A stretch of DNA of 64,000 bases from Bacillota bacterium (GTDB lineage: Bacteria; Bacillota; Clostridia; Christensenellales; UMGS416), in assembly GCA_023421955.1 (NCBI GenBank), contig JAEZSE010000037.1, forward strand, positions 1 through 64,000, given 5' to 3'. The position numbers and the translations under genes are program-made. Every line of letters begins with the position of its first letter. Position 1 is the stretch's first letter. This document shows positions 50,700 to 59,504 of this stretch, piece by piece. The notes under the pieces were generated by a model. It saw nothing but the letters and a program-made list of their open reading frames with translations, made no database searches and was not told the DNA's origin.

Positions 50700-52088
50700 T
50701 CATTGACGGGATGGGAAGTCATGCACTTCCTCATCGCCGGTGGGTGTCAATGGCGCCAGCGGGTCTTCCGTGACCAGAGGGGCCAGCGGCTCCTCGCTCA
50801 CCAATGGGGCGAGCGGTTCTTCGCTGACCAGCGGCGCAAGCGGATCGTCGGTGACCAGGGGCGCAAGCGGGATATCTTCCCCGTCTTCACCGGGCACAGT
50901 CATAGGGCCGGTGGTCTCCGAATCGCCGCCCGCGCCGCCCTGCTGCTTGTTGTACTCATCCTGCGTCTGCTTCTTGATCTTCTCCAGCAATTCCTTCAAT
51001 AACCGGTCGGCTTCCTTTCGGCGGCGGTCTGCCTCTTTGGCCTCCTTGTCCCACCGGTCGGGATCGGCAAACGCCTTTTCCAGCACCGCAGGAAAGGTGA
51101 GATCCCCACCGCCGGGCTTCATACCCTTCAAAACAAACTGATAGCCGCTGCCCGCCTTCTTCAGCTGCACCGGCAGCTGAAACGGCATCTCGCCGCTCAT
51201 GGAGAGCTGACCGGTTAAATTACCGTCGGTGACCTTGGGGTTCAGCGTGTATTGGCCCTGCATGTTGATTGTGAAATTTACCAATGCCGGATCCATCGCC
51301 CCGGTGTCCAGATAGAACTTGCTGCCCGCCGTCTGGCCGATGATTTCCACGCCGCCGGTGCCCTCCAGAAAACTGGAGACGCCCATGTTTTCGAGCACAC
51401 TGGCCATCGGAGACACCATTTGGAACACACCCATCGCCGCATAGGGCGTGTGCATGTTGTGATTGAACGCGGGATCTGAGCTTGGCGCGGTGCCGCCGGC
51501 TTTCTGTGCCATCAGCGCAAAACTGCAGGTTATCACAGCCTGTTGGTATTCCACAGTGACGCTGCAGGTGCCCGGTGTGCGGATGATCCAGTCATACTCC
51601 TCCTCATCCACTTCCACGGAGGGCTCCGGCTCGGTGCTGCCGTCAGGGCTGGCTTGCGGGGCGGTGGCCTCGGCGGACGAGCCGGCTGTGGGCTTGGGCT
51701 TGGGTTTTTTGCCCTTGCGCTTGCCGGGGCCAGTGTCTGCCTTATCGGATTCGTCGCCCTCCAGCTCCGGGTCACAGGTGATGTCGGCCCGCTTCACAAA
51801 ACAGTAAAAGGACTGAGACGAGCCCCCGCTCATGCCCTGCGACACCCATGTTTCGTAGAGCACCATGACCCAGTCTTTGTCGTATTCATACACGTCAAAT
51901 TCCTGGCCGGGGCCCACCATCGCCAGCGTGGGGAACAGCTCACTCTTGCCCCACCGAAGGTAAGTAACCTTGTTGATCGTGCCGTGGGAGATAGCCTCTG
52001 AATTCGGGCGGGCAGCCGGTTCAGCCAGACCTGCCCCTGCCGGGAACAAAAGCAGCAGGCATAGCAACAGTGAAATTGCCTTCTTCAT
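50700..52088 (-). CDS. Secreted protein with SH3-like domain and PLAPLV tandem repeats
   Basis: A 462-residue exported protein. A Sec signal peptide (about 1-22) precedes an SH3-like beta region (about 35-95, TYLRWGKSELFPTLAMVG), a Lys/Pro/Ser-rich linker (about 108-150), and a beta-rich domain (about 155-320). A charged coiled coil (KEADRRRKEADRLLKELLEK, about 347-366) follows. The C-terminus has five 9-residue repeats PLAPLV(S/T)(D/E)(D/E) at about 408-452. Repeats of this type are usual in surface proteins that span the wall. Its start overlaps the stop of the upstream lipoprotein gene by 4 bases. Confidence 0.78.
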   Translation of the reverse strand: MKKAISLLLCLLLLFPAGAGLAEPAARPNSEAISHGTINKVTYLRWGKSELFPTLAMVGPGQEFDVYEYDKDWVMVLYETWVSQGMSGGSSQSFYCFVKRADITCDPELEGDESDKADTGPGKRKGKKPKPKPTAGSSAEATAPQASPDGSTEPEPSVEVDEEEYDWIIRTPGTCSVTVEYQQAVITCSFALMAQKAGGTAPSSDPAFNHNMHTPYAAMGVFQMVSPMASVLENMGVSSFLEGTGGVEIIGQTAGSKFYLDTGAMDPALVNFTINMQGQYTLNPKVTDGNLTGQLSMSGEMPFQLPVQLKKAGSGYQFVLKGMKPGGGDLTFPAVLEKAFADPDRWDKEAKEADRRRKEADRLLKELLEKIKKQTQDEYNKQQGGAGGDSETTGPMTVPGEDGEDIPLAPLVTDDPLAPLVSEEPLAPLVSEEPLAPLVTEDPLAPLTPTGDEEVHDFPSRQ

Positions 52089-52690
52089 TTACCGGCACCC
52101 CCTTTGAATTTGAGCCCCTCCGGCTTTACAAACAGGCTGTCATCGGCAGTGAGCACTTCCAGCAGCGCGGTGCGCAATCGGAAGGTCTCGGCGTCGCACA
52201 GCAGCACCATGCCGGTTTGTTTGTCCACATAAAGCTTGACCCAGTCCTCCACGCCGCTGCCGCCCAGCAGATAGAAGTCGCAAGCCCGCCCGGCATAAGT
52301 GCCGGTGTTTTGCTCCTGGGTTTTAGGGTAGAGCTTTTTCATCGCCGCCAGGCTCACGAGGAACACCCTGCTTACCCCGCCCTGCTCGGCATCCAGTGTG
52401 GCAGTGTCCCAGTAGAGGTGGTCCTTGCCCGTGTCCAGCGCCACAGCAATCTCACGGCCACCGGCGTCCAGTTCCGAGCAGCGCCCCTTGCCTTCGGCAA
52501 GCCAAAGCTCCAGATATTGGGGCACCGGGTTGCCATTTTCATCATAACGCTCCAGCACCTGCTGGGCATGCAGCATGTTGTCCTTGGCGAATTTCAAATC
52601 GCTCCGACCGGCAGCGCAACCGGAAAGAAGGAGCGATAAAGAAATCGCAATGGCAATGAGTATGACAATGATACGGGGGTTCGCGCGCAT
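52085..52690 (-). CDS. Lipoprotein of unknown function
   Basis: A 201-residue lipoprotein: hydrophobic signal with lipobox LLSGC (Cys about 21), then a mixed alpha/beta mature domain. The C-terminal half includes the phrase VKLYVDKQTGMVLLCDAETF, which recalls the VDQKTGLIV phrase of the lipoprotein at 49811-50689, so the two may be distantly related. The start has GGAGGG 6 nt upstream. It is the first gene of the three-gene surface-protein unit, with a promoter (TTTACC-17-TATAAT) at 52722-52750. Confidence 0.72.
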   Translation of the reverse strand: MRANPRIIVILIAIAISLSLLLSGCAAGRSDLKFAKDNMLHAQQVLERYDENGNPVPQYLELWLAEGKGRCSELDAGGREIAVALDTGKDHLYWDTATLDAEQGGVSRVFLVSLAAMKKLYPKTQEQNTGTYAGRACDFYLLGGSGVEDWVKLYVDKQTGMVLLCDAETFRLRTALLEVLTADDSLFVKPEGLKFKGGAGK

Positions 52691-52721
52691 GTTACCCTCC
52701 GATTCAGAATGATATACCATT

Positions 52722-52750
52722 ATTATACGACTGATCAAAACAATGGTAAA
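52722..52750 (-). promoter_or_regulatory. Promoter of the three-gene surface-protein unit
   Basis: Minus-strand TTTACC (52750-52745), 17-base spacer, TATAAT (52727-52722), about 32 bases before the lipoprotein start. Confidence 0.6.
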
Positions 52751-52775
52751 TGAATGATTTGTTTACCAAATGGCT

Positions 52776-53831
52776 TTATTGGCCCTGGCCCACCAGTTCG
52801 GACCGGCCAATGCCAATCACATCGGCCATCCTGGCCTTTTTCTGGCCGGGCAGGCCGTTCAGTTGCTCGCCCATGAAGCAAATCGCAGCGGCGCTGCCAC
52901 CCTCCAGATTGTAGGCCTGCTTGCAGCGGAATTTGCGAAACAGCGCGGTGAACTCCGTGAGCATTGCCCCGGCACTGATTTGCTTGTTGCCGCCATCCAC
53001 CACGATGATCACCCAGTGGCCCGGCTCAATCATGCCAATACCTGCGCGGGCTGACCGGGGGGCAAGCCTGTGGCAGCTGACCTCCTCGTTGAGGGCGCCG
53101 TCGCGAATGAGCGCAGGGCCGTAGGAATAAGTGTTTTGCACGCCAAGAGCCAGCAAGCGCTCCGAGCCGGCATCGGCAGGGCTGAGGATGGAAAGCCCGC
53201 CATCGGGCAGCACAGCGAGGGTGTCTGCAGCAGCTTTCTCAAGCACCAGCTTGCCATTTCGGATCACGGTGCCCTTCCGGTAACGGTTACCTGTGAGGCC
53301 GTCGGAAGTCACCGCAAGCACGGCTTTGCTCGCCGTCGCAATTTCCTCCGCCGTACTGCGCGTCTTGCCGCTGGTGTCATCGCCGGCAAAGCAGGGCGCA
53401 AGCGCCGCGCCATCCTTCATGCGCACCTCGGCGGTGTAGTATACGAGCTTCACCGGATCGGTCTGGAAAACTTTTTTGATCTCAATGCCAAGCGTTGGGC
53501 TTGTATAGTCCCAATGGTCCTTATCGGGGCTGATGTAGACCGTCTCGATCGCAGAAAACCAAGGATCCTCTTCGTCAGTTGCCGTTGCTGCCGGTGCGGA
53601 GTGGCTGGCCGCCGCCGTGGTTGCCGCAGCCTCCGTCGCCTGCTCAGTGGCTGCGGCAGGTTCGCTGGTTTCCGCGTTGCTTTGCGCAGCAGCAGACCCC
53701 TCCGGCGAAGTTGCTGAGAGGGCCGTCATGCCTGCGGAAAGCACGTCGGGGCTGCCGATGGCCAGCAGCATGCCGGCCAACAGGCAGATGAGCAGCACCA
53801 ACAGCAGTGCTTTGAATCTTGTGGCGGTCAT
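52776..53831 (-). CDS. Phosphodiester glycosidase (NAGPA-like) family exported protein
   Basis: A 351-residue exported protein. A hydrophobic anchor (about 5-27) is followed by a Ser/Ala/Thr/Glu-rich linker (about 35-85) and the NAGPA domain (about 105-351). The domain shows PGHWVIIVVDGGNKQISAGA (family active-site region), then FRCKQAYNLEGGSAAAICF and ending ARMADVIGIG. Relatives remove N-acetylglucosamine from phosphodiester-linked glycans. The start at MTATRFKA is chosen because the upstream frame lacks a good ribosome site; a TTG 54 bases earlier cannot be excluded. It is a separate gene upstream of the three-gene unit. Confidence 0.85.
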   Translation of the reverse strand: MTATRFKALLLVLLICLLAGMLLAIGSPDVLSAGMTALSATSPEGSAAAQSNAETSEPAAATEQATEAAATTAAASHSAPAATATDEEDPWFSAIETVYISPDKDHWDYTSPTLGIEIKKVFQTDPVKLVYYTAEVRMKDGAALAPCFAGDDTSGKTRSTAEEIATASKAVLAVTSDGLTGNRYRKGTVIRNGKLVLEKAAADTLAVLPDGGLSILSPADAGSERLLALGVQNTYSYGPALIRDGALNEEVSCHRLAPRSARAGIGMIEPGHWVIIVVDGGNKQISAGAMLTEFTALFRKFRCKQAYNLEGGSAAAICFMGEQLNGLPGQKKARMADVIGIGRSELVGQGQ

Positions 53832-53999
53832 TGAGTATTTCAATCCTCTGTATACAACATCTTGTAGGCTGATGCCAATAACCAAGCAGTTTGACTATTT
53901 TGCATAGAATACAATGGGTTATTATACCACAAATCAACAAAAGCGGGAAGATGCCTCTCCCCGCAGTAGTCGTGATTGAAATGAACTGAGTGCTTCGAT

Positions 54000-55262
54000 C
54001 TATCGATTTACCTCGCACCCATTTTTCTCAAGCTCGCGCAGTGTTTCATCATCCGTTACGGGATTGCCCATGACATAAAGGGTTCGCAGGTTCTTCATGT
54101 TCCGCAGCGGGCTGTAATCCCTGATGTTGTTGTTGCGCAGGTCAAGGCAGTAATCAATTCCTGTGAGCCCGGCCAGCGGGGAGATGTCCTCAATCTGGTT
54201 ATCAGTCAGGCGCAGGTCACTGACGCCAGCCAATTGTGACAATGCCGAGATGTTTGTCAATCCACAGTTGTTTAGAGTCAATGCATACATGTTGCGGCCT
54301 TTCAGCAATTCCAGGCCGCTCTCCTCAATGGCCGAGTGATCAATCCGGAACGCGCTGAGCCCTTTCATTGCCACCAGCATGGCAATAAGGTCATCATTGG
54401 AAATGCCGGATAGCTCAAGATCCGTAATGGCTGTATGGCAGAAAAGCGGCGAATAGTCCTTGAGCTTTCTATCAAACGAAAAAGAGGTCAGGCCGCGCGT
54501 GTCGGCAAGGGGGGAAATGTCTGAGAGCATCGAGCCGTTGGCATTGATCTCACGAAGGCTGGGCAACGCCAGCACCGGCGACGCATCCTTAACCGGGCAG
54601 TCGTTGATCCATACTGTCCGCAGGCTTTTCTTGCCGGCCAGCGGCGTAAGATCCGCCACATCGCAGCTCAGCAGCGTCACGCTGGTCAGGTTCTCAAGGC
54701 CGCTGAGGCCGGAGATGCTGGAAACCGGCTGCTTGAAGACCGACAAGGTTCTCAAATTGGCGCAGTGACGAAGATCATCCAGCGATTCGATTATTCCGGT
54801 AGCCTGGCTGTCATTGACGGAGTCATACTCAAACAACGTGATTTGCTTCATATCGGCAACGGTAATTGGCCCTTCCTTGTTGATATACTTCAACCGGATC
54901 CATGCCTCGACTTGCTTGTCAACGAATGTAACAATCTGCAAGTCCGCCGGATCAACCGTTGCTGTGGGCGTGGCTAGTGGTGTCGGCGTGAGCGCATGGC
55001 TGACAACAGGCGCTGATACCACAGCAGAACCAAACAACTGGTTTGAGAACTTGCCACCCAGAAAAAACGATACGGAAACCAATAGCAGAGCAGAAACTGC
55101 GAGCAATAGGATCAAGAGTGGGTTCCGTCTTTTCACCGTGCTGTTGGAAGATGGCTGCATCATCGGCATCCCATCCTCACTGATAGGCGCAACCTTGGTA
55201 CCACATACAGCACAACTGCATTCACCCTGCTTTACATTGGCGCCACATTTGGAGCAATACAT
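54000..55262 (-). CDS. Zinc-ribbon, membrane-anchored leucine-rich-repeat protein
   Basis: A 420-residue protein. An N-terminal zinc ribbon (C3, C6, C17, C20; MYCSKCG) is followed by a hydrophobic helix (about 46-70), a Ser/Thr/Pro linker, then about ten leucine-rich repeats (about 150-410) of the internalin type, with units like LTSVTLLSCDVADLTPL and VSDLRLTDNQIEDISPLAG. The zinc ribbon should face the cytosol and the repeats the outside, so it is a single-pass surface receptor or adhesin. The start has GGAGGA 6 nt upstream. Its ligand is unknown. The Gly-rich tail remnant lies just upstream. Confidence 0.85.
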   Translation of the reverse strand: MYCSKCGANVKQGECSCAVCGTKVAPISEDGMPMMQPSSNSTVKRRNPLLILLLAVSALLLVSVSFFLGGKFSNQLFGSAVVSAPVVSHALTPTPLATPTATVDPADLQIVTFVDKQVEAWIRLKYINKEGPITVADMKQITLFEYDSVNDSQATGIIESLDDLRHCANLRTLSVFKQPVSSISGLSGLENLTSVTLLSCDVADLTPLAGKKSLRTVWINDCPVKDASPVLALPSLREINANGSMLSDISPLADTRGLTSFSFDRKLKDYSPLFCHTAITDLELSGISNDDLIAMLVAMKGLSAFRIDHSAIEESGLELLKGRNMYALTLNNCGLTNISALSQLAGVSDLRLTDNQIEDISPLAGLTGIDYCLDLRNNNIRDYSPLRNMKNLRTLYVMGNPVTDDETLRELEKNGCEVNR

Positions 55263-55310
55263 AGAATCCTCCTATATTTGCGTTGAAGTCCCTGTGACCA
55301 GTGTGCCAGA

Positions 55311-55369
55311 ATTACCAACTACCCGCCACCGCCACCGCCGCCGGAGAACCCTCCGTATGCCTGCGCCAG
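55311..55369 (-). pseudogene. Remnant of a DUF2207 glycine-rich C-terminal tail
   Basis: Read leftward, the sequence encodes AYGGFSGGGGGGG in one frame and ends GSW-stop in another. It matches the tails of the genes at 56358-57566 and 57569-59470 (both end GGGGGSW) except for a frameshift near the end. It lies between the PIG-L and LRR genes with no upstream DUF2207 body, so it is probably left over from a duplicated or replaced DUF2207 gene. Confidence 0.7.
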
Positions 55370-55394
55370 GGCGATTCATCTTTCTGCCTCCAAC

Positions 55395-56288
55395 TTACTT
55401 AGAATTTTTGTATACGACGAAGATCTCGGGGATGGTTTGCGGCTTCGGGCGTATCCATGGATTCGCCAAGTACAGAGCCTCAAGCGTCACGCCCTCAAAC
55501 ATATTGTTTGAGGTGTTGGCATATCCAACCAGAGACCGGTATAATCCAAACTCTCTGCAGCTATAAAGCAACTCGCTCGGGTCTGTCACTTTGCTGACAA
55601 CCCAGAAACCGCGATCCTGCGACACGTGGCACTTGAACCCTGCCTGTGCCATCTGAAACGCAGTCTTTCCGCCGAATACCGCTAGCGGTCTGTCCACGTT
55701 GAGTACTATCTTGTTGTAAGGATAGAGATGGAGATATAGCTTCAAAGTATTCCACGTGCCATATTTTGAAGCTGACGCAGTATACTTTGTCTTATCTACA
55801 CTGTTAACAACGGCTTTCTGCACCTGCGAGACCATCCACTTATGGGCGAAATGCCCATATTCCCCCATTGTATCTTGCGTCACGATAACAGCGGGTTTAT
55901 ACTTGCGGATCTGTTCAACAAGGAATGTCTGCATTTTTTCCTCGGACCAAACTCGCTTAAGCTCCGGCTCGCTACCGTAAAGGTCAGGAAAACCTCCGAA
56001 CACAGGGGAGAGCCAGTCTTTCACGAGTCTGCGGCCATTGATCATATACTGACCTCGCCTCTTCGTGGCGTCATAAGTCATACACACTGTGATGACACGC
56101 TTCCCGGCATTGGTATAGGTGGGGCCTACTGCCCCAAGCCAGAGCTGATCATCATCTGGATGGGTAGCAATGATCATCAGATCTACTTTTGGCTTGGCGT
56201 AGGCCATATAGGCCGGCTGATTTCCATTGGCGTGAGCCTGGGCAAATGGCGCCAACGCAATGATAAGTGAAACGGCGATGGCAATCAA
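55395..56288 (-). CDS. Secreted PIG-L (LmbE) family deacetylase
   Basis: A compact 297-residue exported deacetylase with a short signal-like hydrophobic start (IAIAVSLIIALAPFAQAHA). The Zn-site motifs are IATHPDDDQLW (about 37-47) and TQDTMGEYGHFAHK (about 134-147), parallel to the larger PIG-L protein at 11837-13594. It lacks the carbohydrate-binding and Ig-like domains. The frame opens only with TTG (56288) or with CTG codons up to 56309; GGGAG sits 7 nt before the CTG, which would add a basic n-region (LLNKRN), so the true start may be non-ATG. Flanked on both sides by DUF2207 tail sequences in the same orientation. Confidence 0.82.
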   Translation of the reverse strand: MIAIAVSLIIALAPFAQAHANGNQPAYMAYAKPKVDLMIIATHPDDDQLWLGAVGPTYTNAGKRVITVCMTYDATKRRGQYMINGRRLVKDWLSPVFGGFPDLYGSEPELKRVWSEEKMQTFLVEQIRKYKPAVIVTQDTMGEYGHFAHKWMVSQVQKAVVNSVDKTKYTASASKYGTWNTLKLYLHLYPYNKIVLNVDRPLAVFGGKTAFQMAQAGFKCHVSQDRGFWVVSKVTDPSELLYSCREFGLYRSLVGYANTSNNMFEGVTLEALYLANPWIRPKPQTIPEIFVVYKNSK

Positions 56289-56357
56289 TACATTGCGCTT
56301 GTTCAGCAGAACTCACTCCCTGCAACTTCTATACCTTATGCGGCCGATCCAACCAAC

Positions 56358-57566
56358 TTACCAGCTGCCCCCGCCGCCACCGCCACCGCCGCCGCCGGAG
56401 AACCCCCCGCCGCCTCCGGACACACCTGCCCCGGAGCCCACGGTGCCCCGCCTGCCGCTGACCATTGTCATTGAGACAAGATAGTCCGACATCTGCCGGT
56501 TCAGATTGCGCACCATGGCAATTGGTGACATCTCACCGTCATATGTTTCATACTCACTGAGCCAGCGTGGCCTGGCTTCAAGGATCCCCTCAAACATCGA
56601 CGCCCATCGGGCACTGAGCCCCAGCATATAGGCGTGAGGCAGCACCTGGAAAAAATAGCGGGGATTCTCTTGCTGACGGCGCAGCAAATCATCCTGGCAG
56701 GCGGTGAGAATAAACTCGCGCAAGCCCTCGGCGGCACATTGCAGGTCCAGCCCATCCTCCGTTCTCTTTCCCATAAAGGCGGTTGCGATCCCGCAGACCA
56801 GAGTGGAGGCTGCCGCGACTGGGGCAAGTACTGGCAACAGAGAATCGTAAGCATAAAACATATAACCCAGTGAAACCAGCACGATCACACCCATCAGCCG
56901 GAAAAGGGCATTCCTGCGTTGGGATCGGCGCTCACCCCTCCAGCGGTTGAGCAGATTCGTCAAACCGAACACCGGGATCAGCACAATGGTGCCCAAAATC
57001 GACGCGCCGATCACCGCCGACGAGATCTGCCCCATCCCCCGATACAACACCAGCACCAGCACAGAAAGCACAGGCACAGCAGTCAACACCATAAAAGCTC
57101 GCTTCAGCGCCATAGATGTGGCTGTGAACAATGGCCGGACTCTCGTAAGGTGCCTCACGACCAGCCGACGTGTTCTATTCATCACCGGGCGAAACCCGAT
57201 TGCCAGATGATTGGCTGCCACAGAATCCCTGCATTCAAACAACCGACTGAACAAGTACTTCTCATATTCGGCTGCGCCAGCTCCGGGGGCATTAAGCCGA
57301 ATAATGTGCCACTGGCCGTTGTCAGCGACGTCAAACTTCACAAAGCCCCGTTCCGCCCAGTCGGGCAGCAACGCAACCACGTCACCGAAACTCACATCAC
57401 CGTCCAGAGCAAAGCCCAGCTCCGCCGGGGTGAGCCCTGCGGGAGGCAAGCCTTGAGGCGCTGCGTCACGCTTTTCGTCGCGGCCAAACATCACCCACAG
57501 GATCACCGAAGAGGCTGCCAGCAGAAGGCAAGCATACAGAAGAAACCAATCGATCCAGCCTGCCAT
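56358..57566 (-). CDS. DUF2207-related membrane protein lacking the N-terminal domain
   Basis: A 402-residue protein corresponding to the C-terminal part of the neighbouring full-length DUF2207 protein. An N-terminal helix (about 6-26), an AELGFALDGDVSFGDVVALL segment, two pairs of helices (about 155-210 and 230-275), and the charged stretch NPRYFFQVLPHAYMLGL match that protein in order. It ends in a Gly-rich tail GGFSGGGGGGGGGGSW. The extracytoplasmic DUF2207 N-domain is absent. It begins 2 bases after the full-length gene, with no clear ribosome site, so it probably depends on coupled translation and on its neighbour for the missing domain. Confidence 0.8.
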   Translation of the reverse strand: MAGWIDWFLLYACLLLAASSVILWVMFGRDEKRDAAPQGLPPAGLTPAELGFALDGDVSFGDVVALLPDWAERGFVKFDVADNGQWHIIRLNAPGAGAAEYEKYLFSRLFECRDSVAANHLAIGFRPVMNRTRRLVVRHLTRVRPLFTATSMALKRAFMVLTAVPVLSVLVLVLYRGMGQISSAVIGASILGTIVLIPVFGLTNLLNRWRGERRSQRRNALFRLMGVIVLVSLGYMFYAYDSLLPVLAPVAAASTLVCGIATAFMGKRTEDGLDLQCAAEGLREFILTACQDDLLRRQQENPRYFFQVLPHAYMLGLSARWASMFEGILEARPRWLSEYETYDGEMSPIAMVRNLNRQMSDYLVSMTMVSGRRGTVGSGAGVSGGGGGFSGGGGGGGGGGSW

Positions 57567-57568
57567 GC

Positions 57569-59470
57569 TTACCAGCTGCCCCCGCCGCCACCGCCACCGC
57601 CGCCGCCGGAGAACCCTCCGCCGGAGAAGCCGCCCCCGCCACCGCCGCCAGACGACTGCGGGCGCGAGACCATCGCCGCCTGCATGGAGTTCATCGAGTG
57701 GTTCAGGTGGGTCATAAACAGCATCGGGTGGAACATGCCGGCGTGGCCGTAGTACCAGTCCGGCGGCTGGATCGCGATGGTCTCAAACTTGCTGCACCAT
57801 TTGTCAGACACGTTGAGCACCCAGGCATAGGGCAGGATGTTGTAGAAATACTGCGGGTCCTGCTCCACCAGCGCCACGAGCTTGTCGCGCTCGGCCAGCT
57901 CCAAGAAGTCTCGGAACCCGAGCACCTTGCCCAGCCAGGCCACGCCCTGGGGCGTGCGCTTGATGATGAACACGGATACCAGGCCCAGCACCACCGTGGC
58001 GGCAGCTGCCGTCCAGGGCAGCAGCGGCAGCGGCGATTCCGCCGTCACAATCAGGAAGAATACCAATGCCAGCAAGCACAGGAACAGGAAGCAAACCAGC
58101 TTGATCCACCGGATGGCTAGCCGGTCACCCCGCCAGGCGCGCAGCGTGCCGATCAGGAAATAGACCGGCAGCAGGATGAGCCCGCCGAGAATGGCTGTAA
58201 CCATGAGAGTCTCCATGAAGTCATAGGTGCTGCGATAGAAAACCAGCCCCACCGTGAGCATCACCGGCAGCGCCGTGAGCACACTCATGAGCGCCTTCAA
58301 GCCCACCGAAGCGGTGGTGAAGATGCGGCGCTTTTTGCCTTCAAAAGAGTCCCTCACCATGGAGCGGGTGCTCTCCATCGTCATATAGAACGTGTTTTTG
58401 AGGTCAGAGGATGTAACCTCGCTGACGCTCTTGAAGAGCTTGTGGAACATATGGGTCTCAAAGCCCTTGGCACCGGGCTCCGGGTCCTTCAGCTTGTGCA
58501 GTGTGAATGATGACCCGCCGGTGTCCTCAATGGTGAGATACCCCTTGTGGGCCCAATAGATGATGAGCGACAGCACATCACGGTTGTCCACCGACCCATC
58601 GATGATATAGCCCACCTCCGAAGGCGTCATGCCCTCTGGCGCGTAGAATTCCACTGTCTTCACAGGCTTTTCGTCAATGCCGAAGACCAGGAAAAGGATC
58701 ACCGCGCCGGCCACAAGCGCCAGGATGCCGCCAAATACGATCCAATCGGTTACCCTGAGATCAGGGAACGTGAAATAGCCCTGAGGCAGCTCCACGCGCA
58801 CCGTGAAGCCCTGATAAAGGCCCAACCGCTGGGTGAGCACGCCGGTAATCTTGCGCCCGTCCACCGAGTAGGTGAGCGCGTTGGGATCGTAGCCCTCACT
58901 GCCGAAGGAGCCGGTGGAAAAGCCCAGCAGGGAGGGGTCAAACTCCTTGGGCAGCGTGATGGAAAAGGACACCCTGTCAATCGTGGTCGCCCATTCGGTG
59001 CCGATCAGGTTGTAGTAAACCTCGTCAAACTCCTGCAGGCCATCGTCTGAGAACTGCAGGCGGTAGCTCACGCGATAGACCTGCTCACCCTGCACGTATT
59101 TGTCCGCGTCGCCGATCTTGATGCGGGTATATCCACCCTCGCGGCCCACATCATAAGGCGCACCCTCCACAGCGATGTCACTGATGCGGGCGTGGTACTT
59201 GGTGTTGCCGCCATGGGCGCTGTCGCGCATCCATTCGCCGCTCAGAGGGATGTCACGGTAGATGCCGTGGCGGGGCTCGCTGTAATTCACAGTGATCGTC
59301 TCGTTCACCGTATAGGTGTTGTCCTCCGAGATCACAACGTTCACATCATAATTGGTGATCGTGTAAGCGCCCAGATCGGGCTGGGCCAGTGCCAGCGCCG
59401 GCGGGGCAACGAGAGCAAACAGAAGGACCGCAACGGCCATAAAACTCAGCAAGCGTTTCATACGCTTCAT
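57569..59470 (-). CDS. Full-length DUF2207 family membrane protein
   Basis: A 633-residue protein: signal peptide (about 1-28), extracytoplasmic DUF2207 domain (about 30-235, containing SEPRHGIYRDIPLSG), a transmembrane helix (about 243-265), a cytosolic section, four more helices (about 385-480), and a Gly/Ser tail ending GGGGGSW. DUF2207 proteins commonly sit beside LemA genes; their function is unknown. The start has AGGGGAT about 6 nt upstream. The flanking DUF2207 pieces and LemA are all transcribed leftward in one unit. Confidence 0.9.
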   Translation of the reverse strand: MKRMKRLLSFMAVAVLLFALVAPPALALAQPDLGAYTITNYDVNVVISEDNTYTVNETITVNYSEPRHGIYRDIPLSGEWMRDSAHGGNTKYHARISDIAVEGAPYDVGREGGYTRIKIGDADKYVQGEQVYRVSYRLQFSDDGLQEFDEVYYNLIGTEWATTIDRVSFSITLPKEFDPSLLGFSTGSFGSEGYDPNALTYSVDGRKITGVLTQRLGLYQGFTVRVELPQGYFTFPDLRVTDWIVFGGILALVAGAVILFLVFGIDEKPVKTVEFYAPEGMTPSEVGYIIDGSVDNRDVLSLIIYWAHKGYLTIEDTGGSSFTLHKLKDPEPGAKGFETHMFHKLFKSVSEVTSSDLKNTFYMTMESTRSMVRDSFEGKKRRIFTTASVGLKALMSVLTALPVMLTVGLVFYRSTYDFMETLMVTAILGGLILLPVYFLIGTLRAWRGDRLAIRWIKLVCFLFLCLLALVFFLIVTAESPLPLLPWTAAAATVVLGLVSVFIIKRTPQGVAWLGKVLGFRDFLELAERDKLVALVEQDPQYFYNILPYAWVLNVSDKWCSKFETIAIQPPDWYYGHAGMFHPMLFMTHLNHSMNSMQAAMVSRPQSSGGGGGGGFSGGGFSGGGGGGGGGGSW

Positions 59471-59504
59471 GACATCCCCTCATTCCATCCAAACATAATA
59501 CCAA

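Noticed and set aside
55260..55360. Short frame starting MNRPGAG downstream of the PIG-L gene
   Set aside because: It has a ribosome-site-like GGAGG, but its sequence is an out-of-frame reading of the DUF2207 glycine-rich tail, so it is better explained as a remnant.
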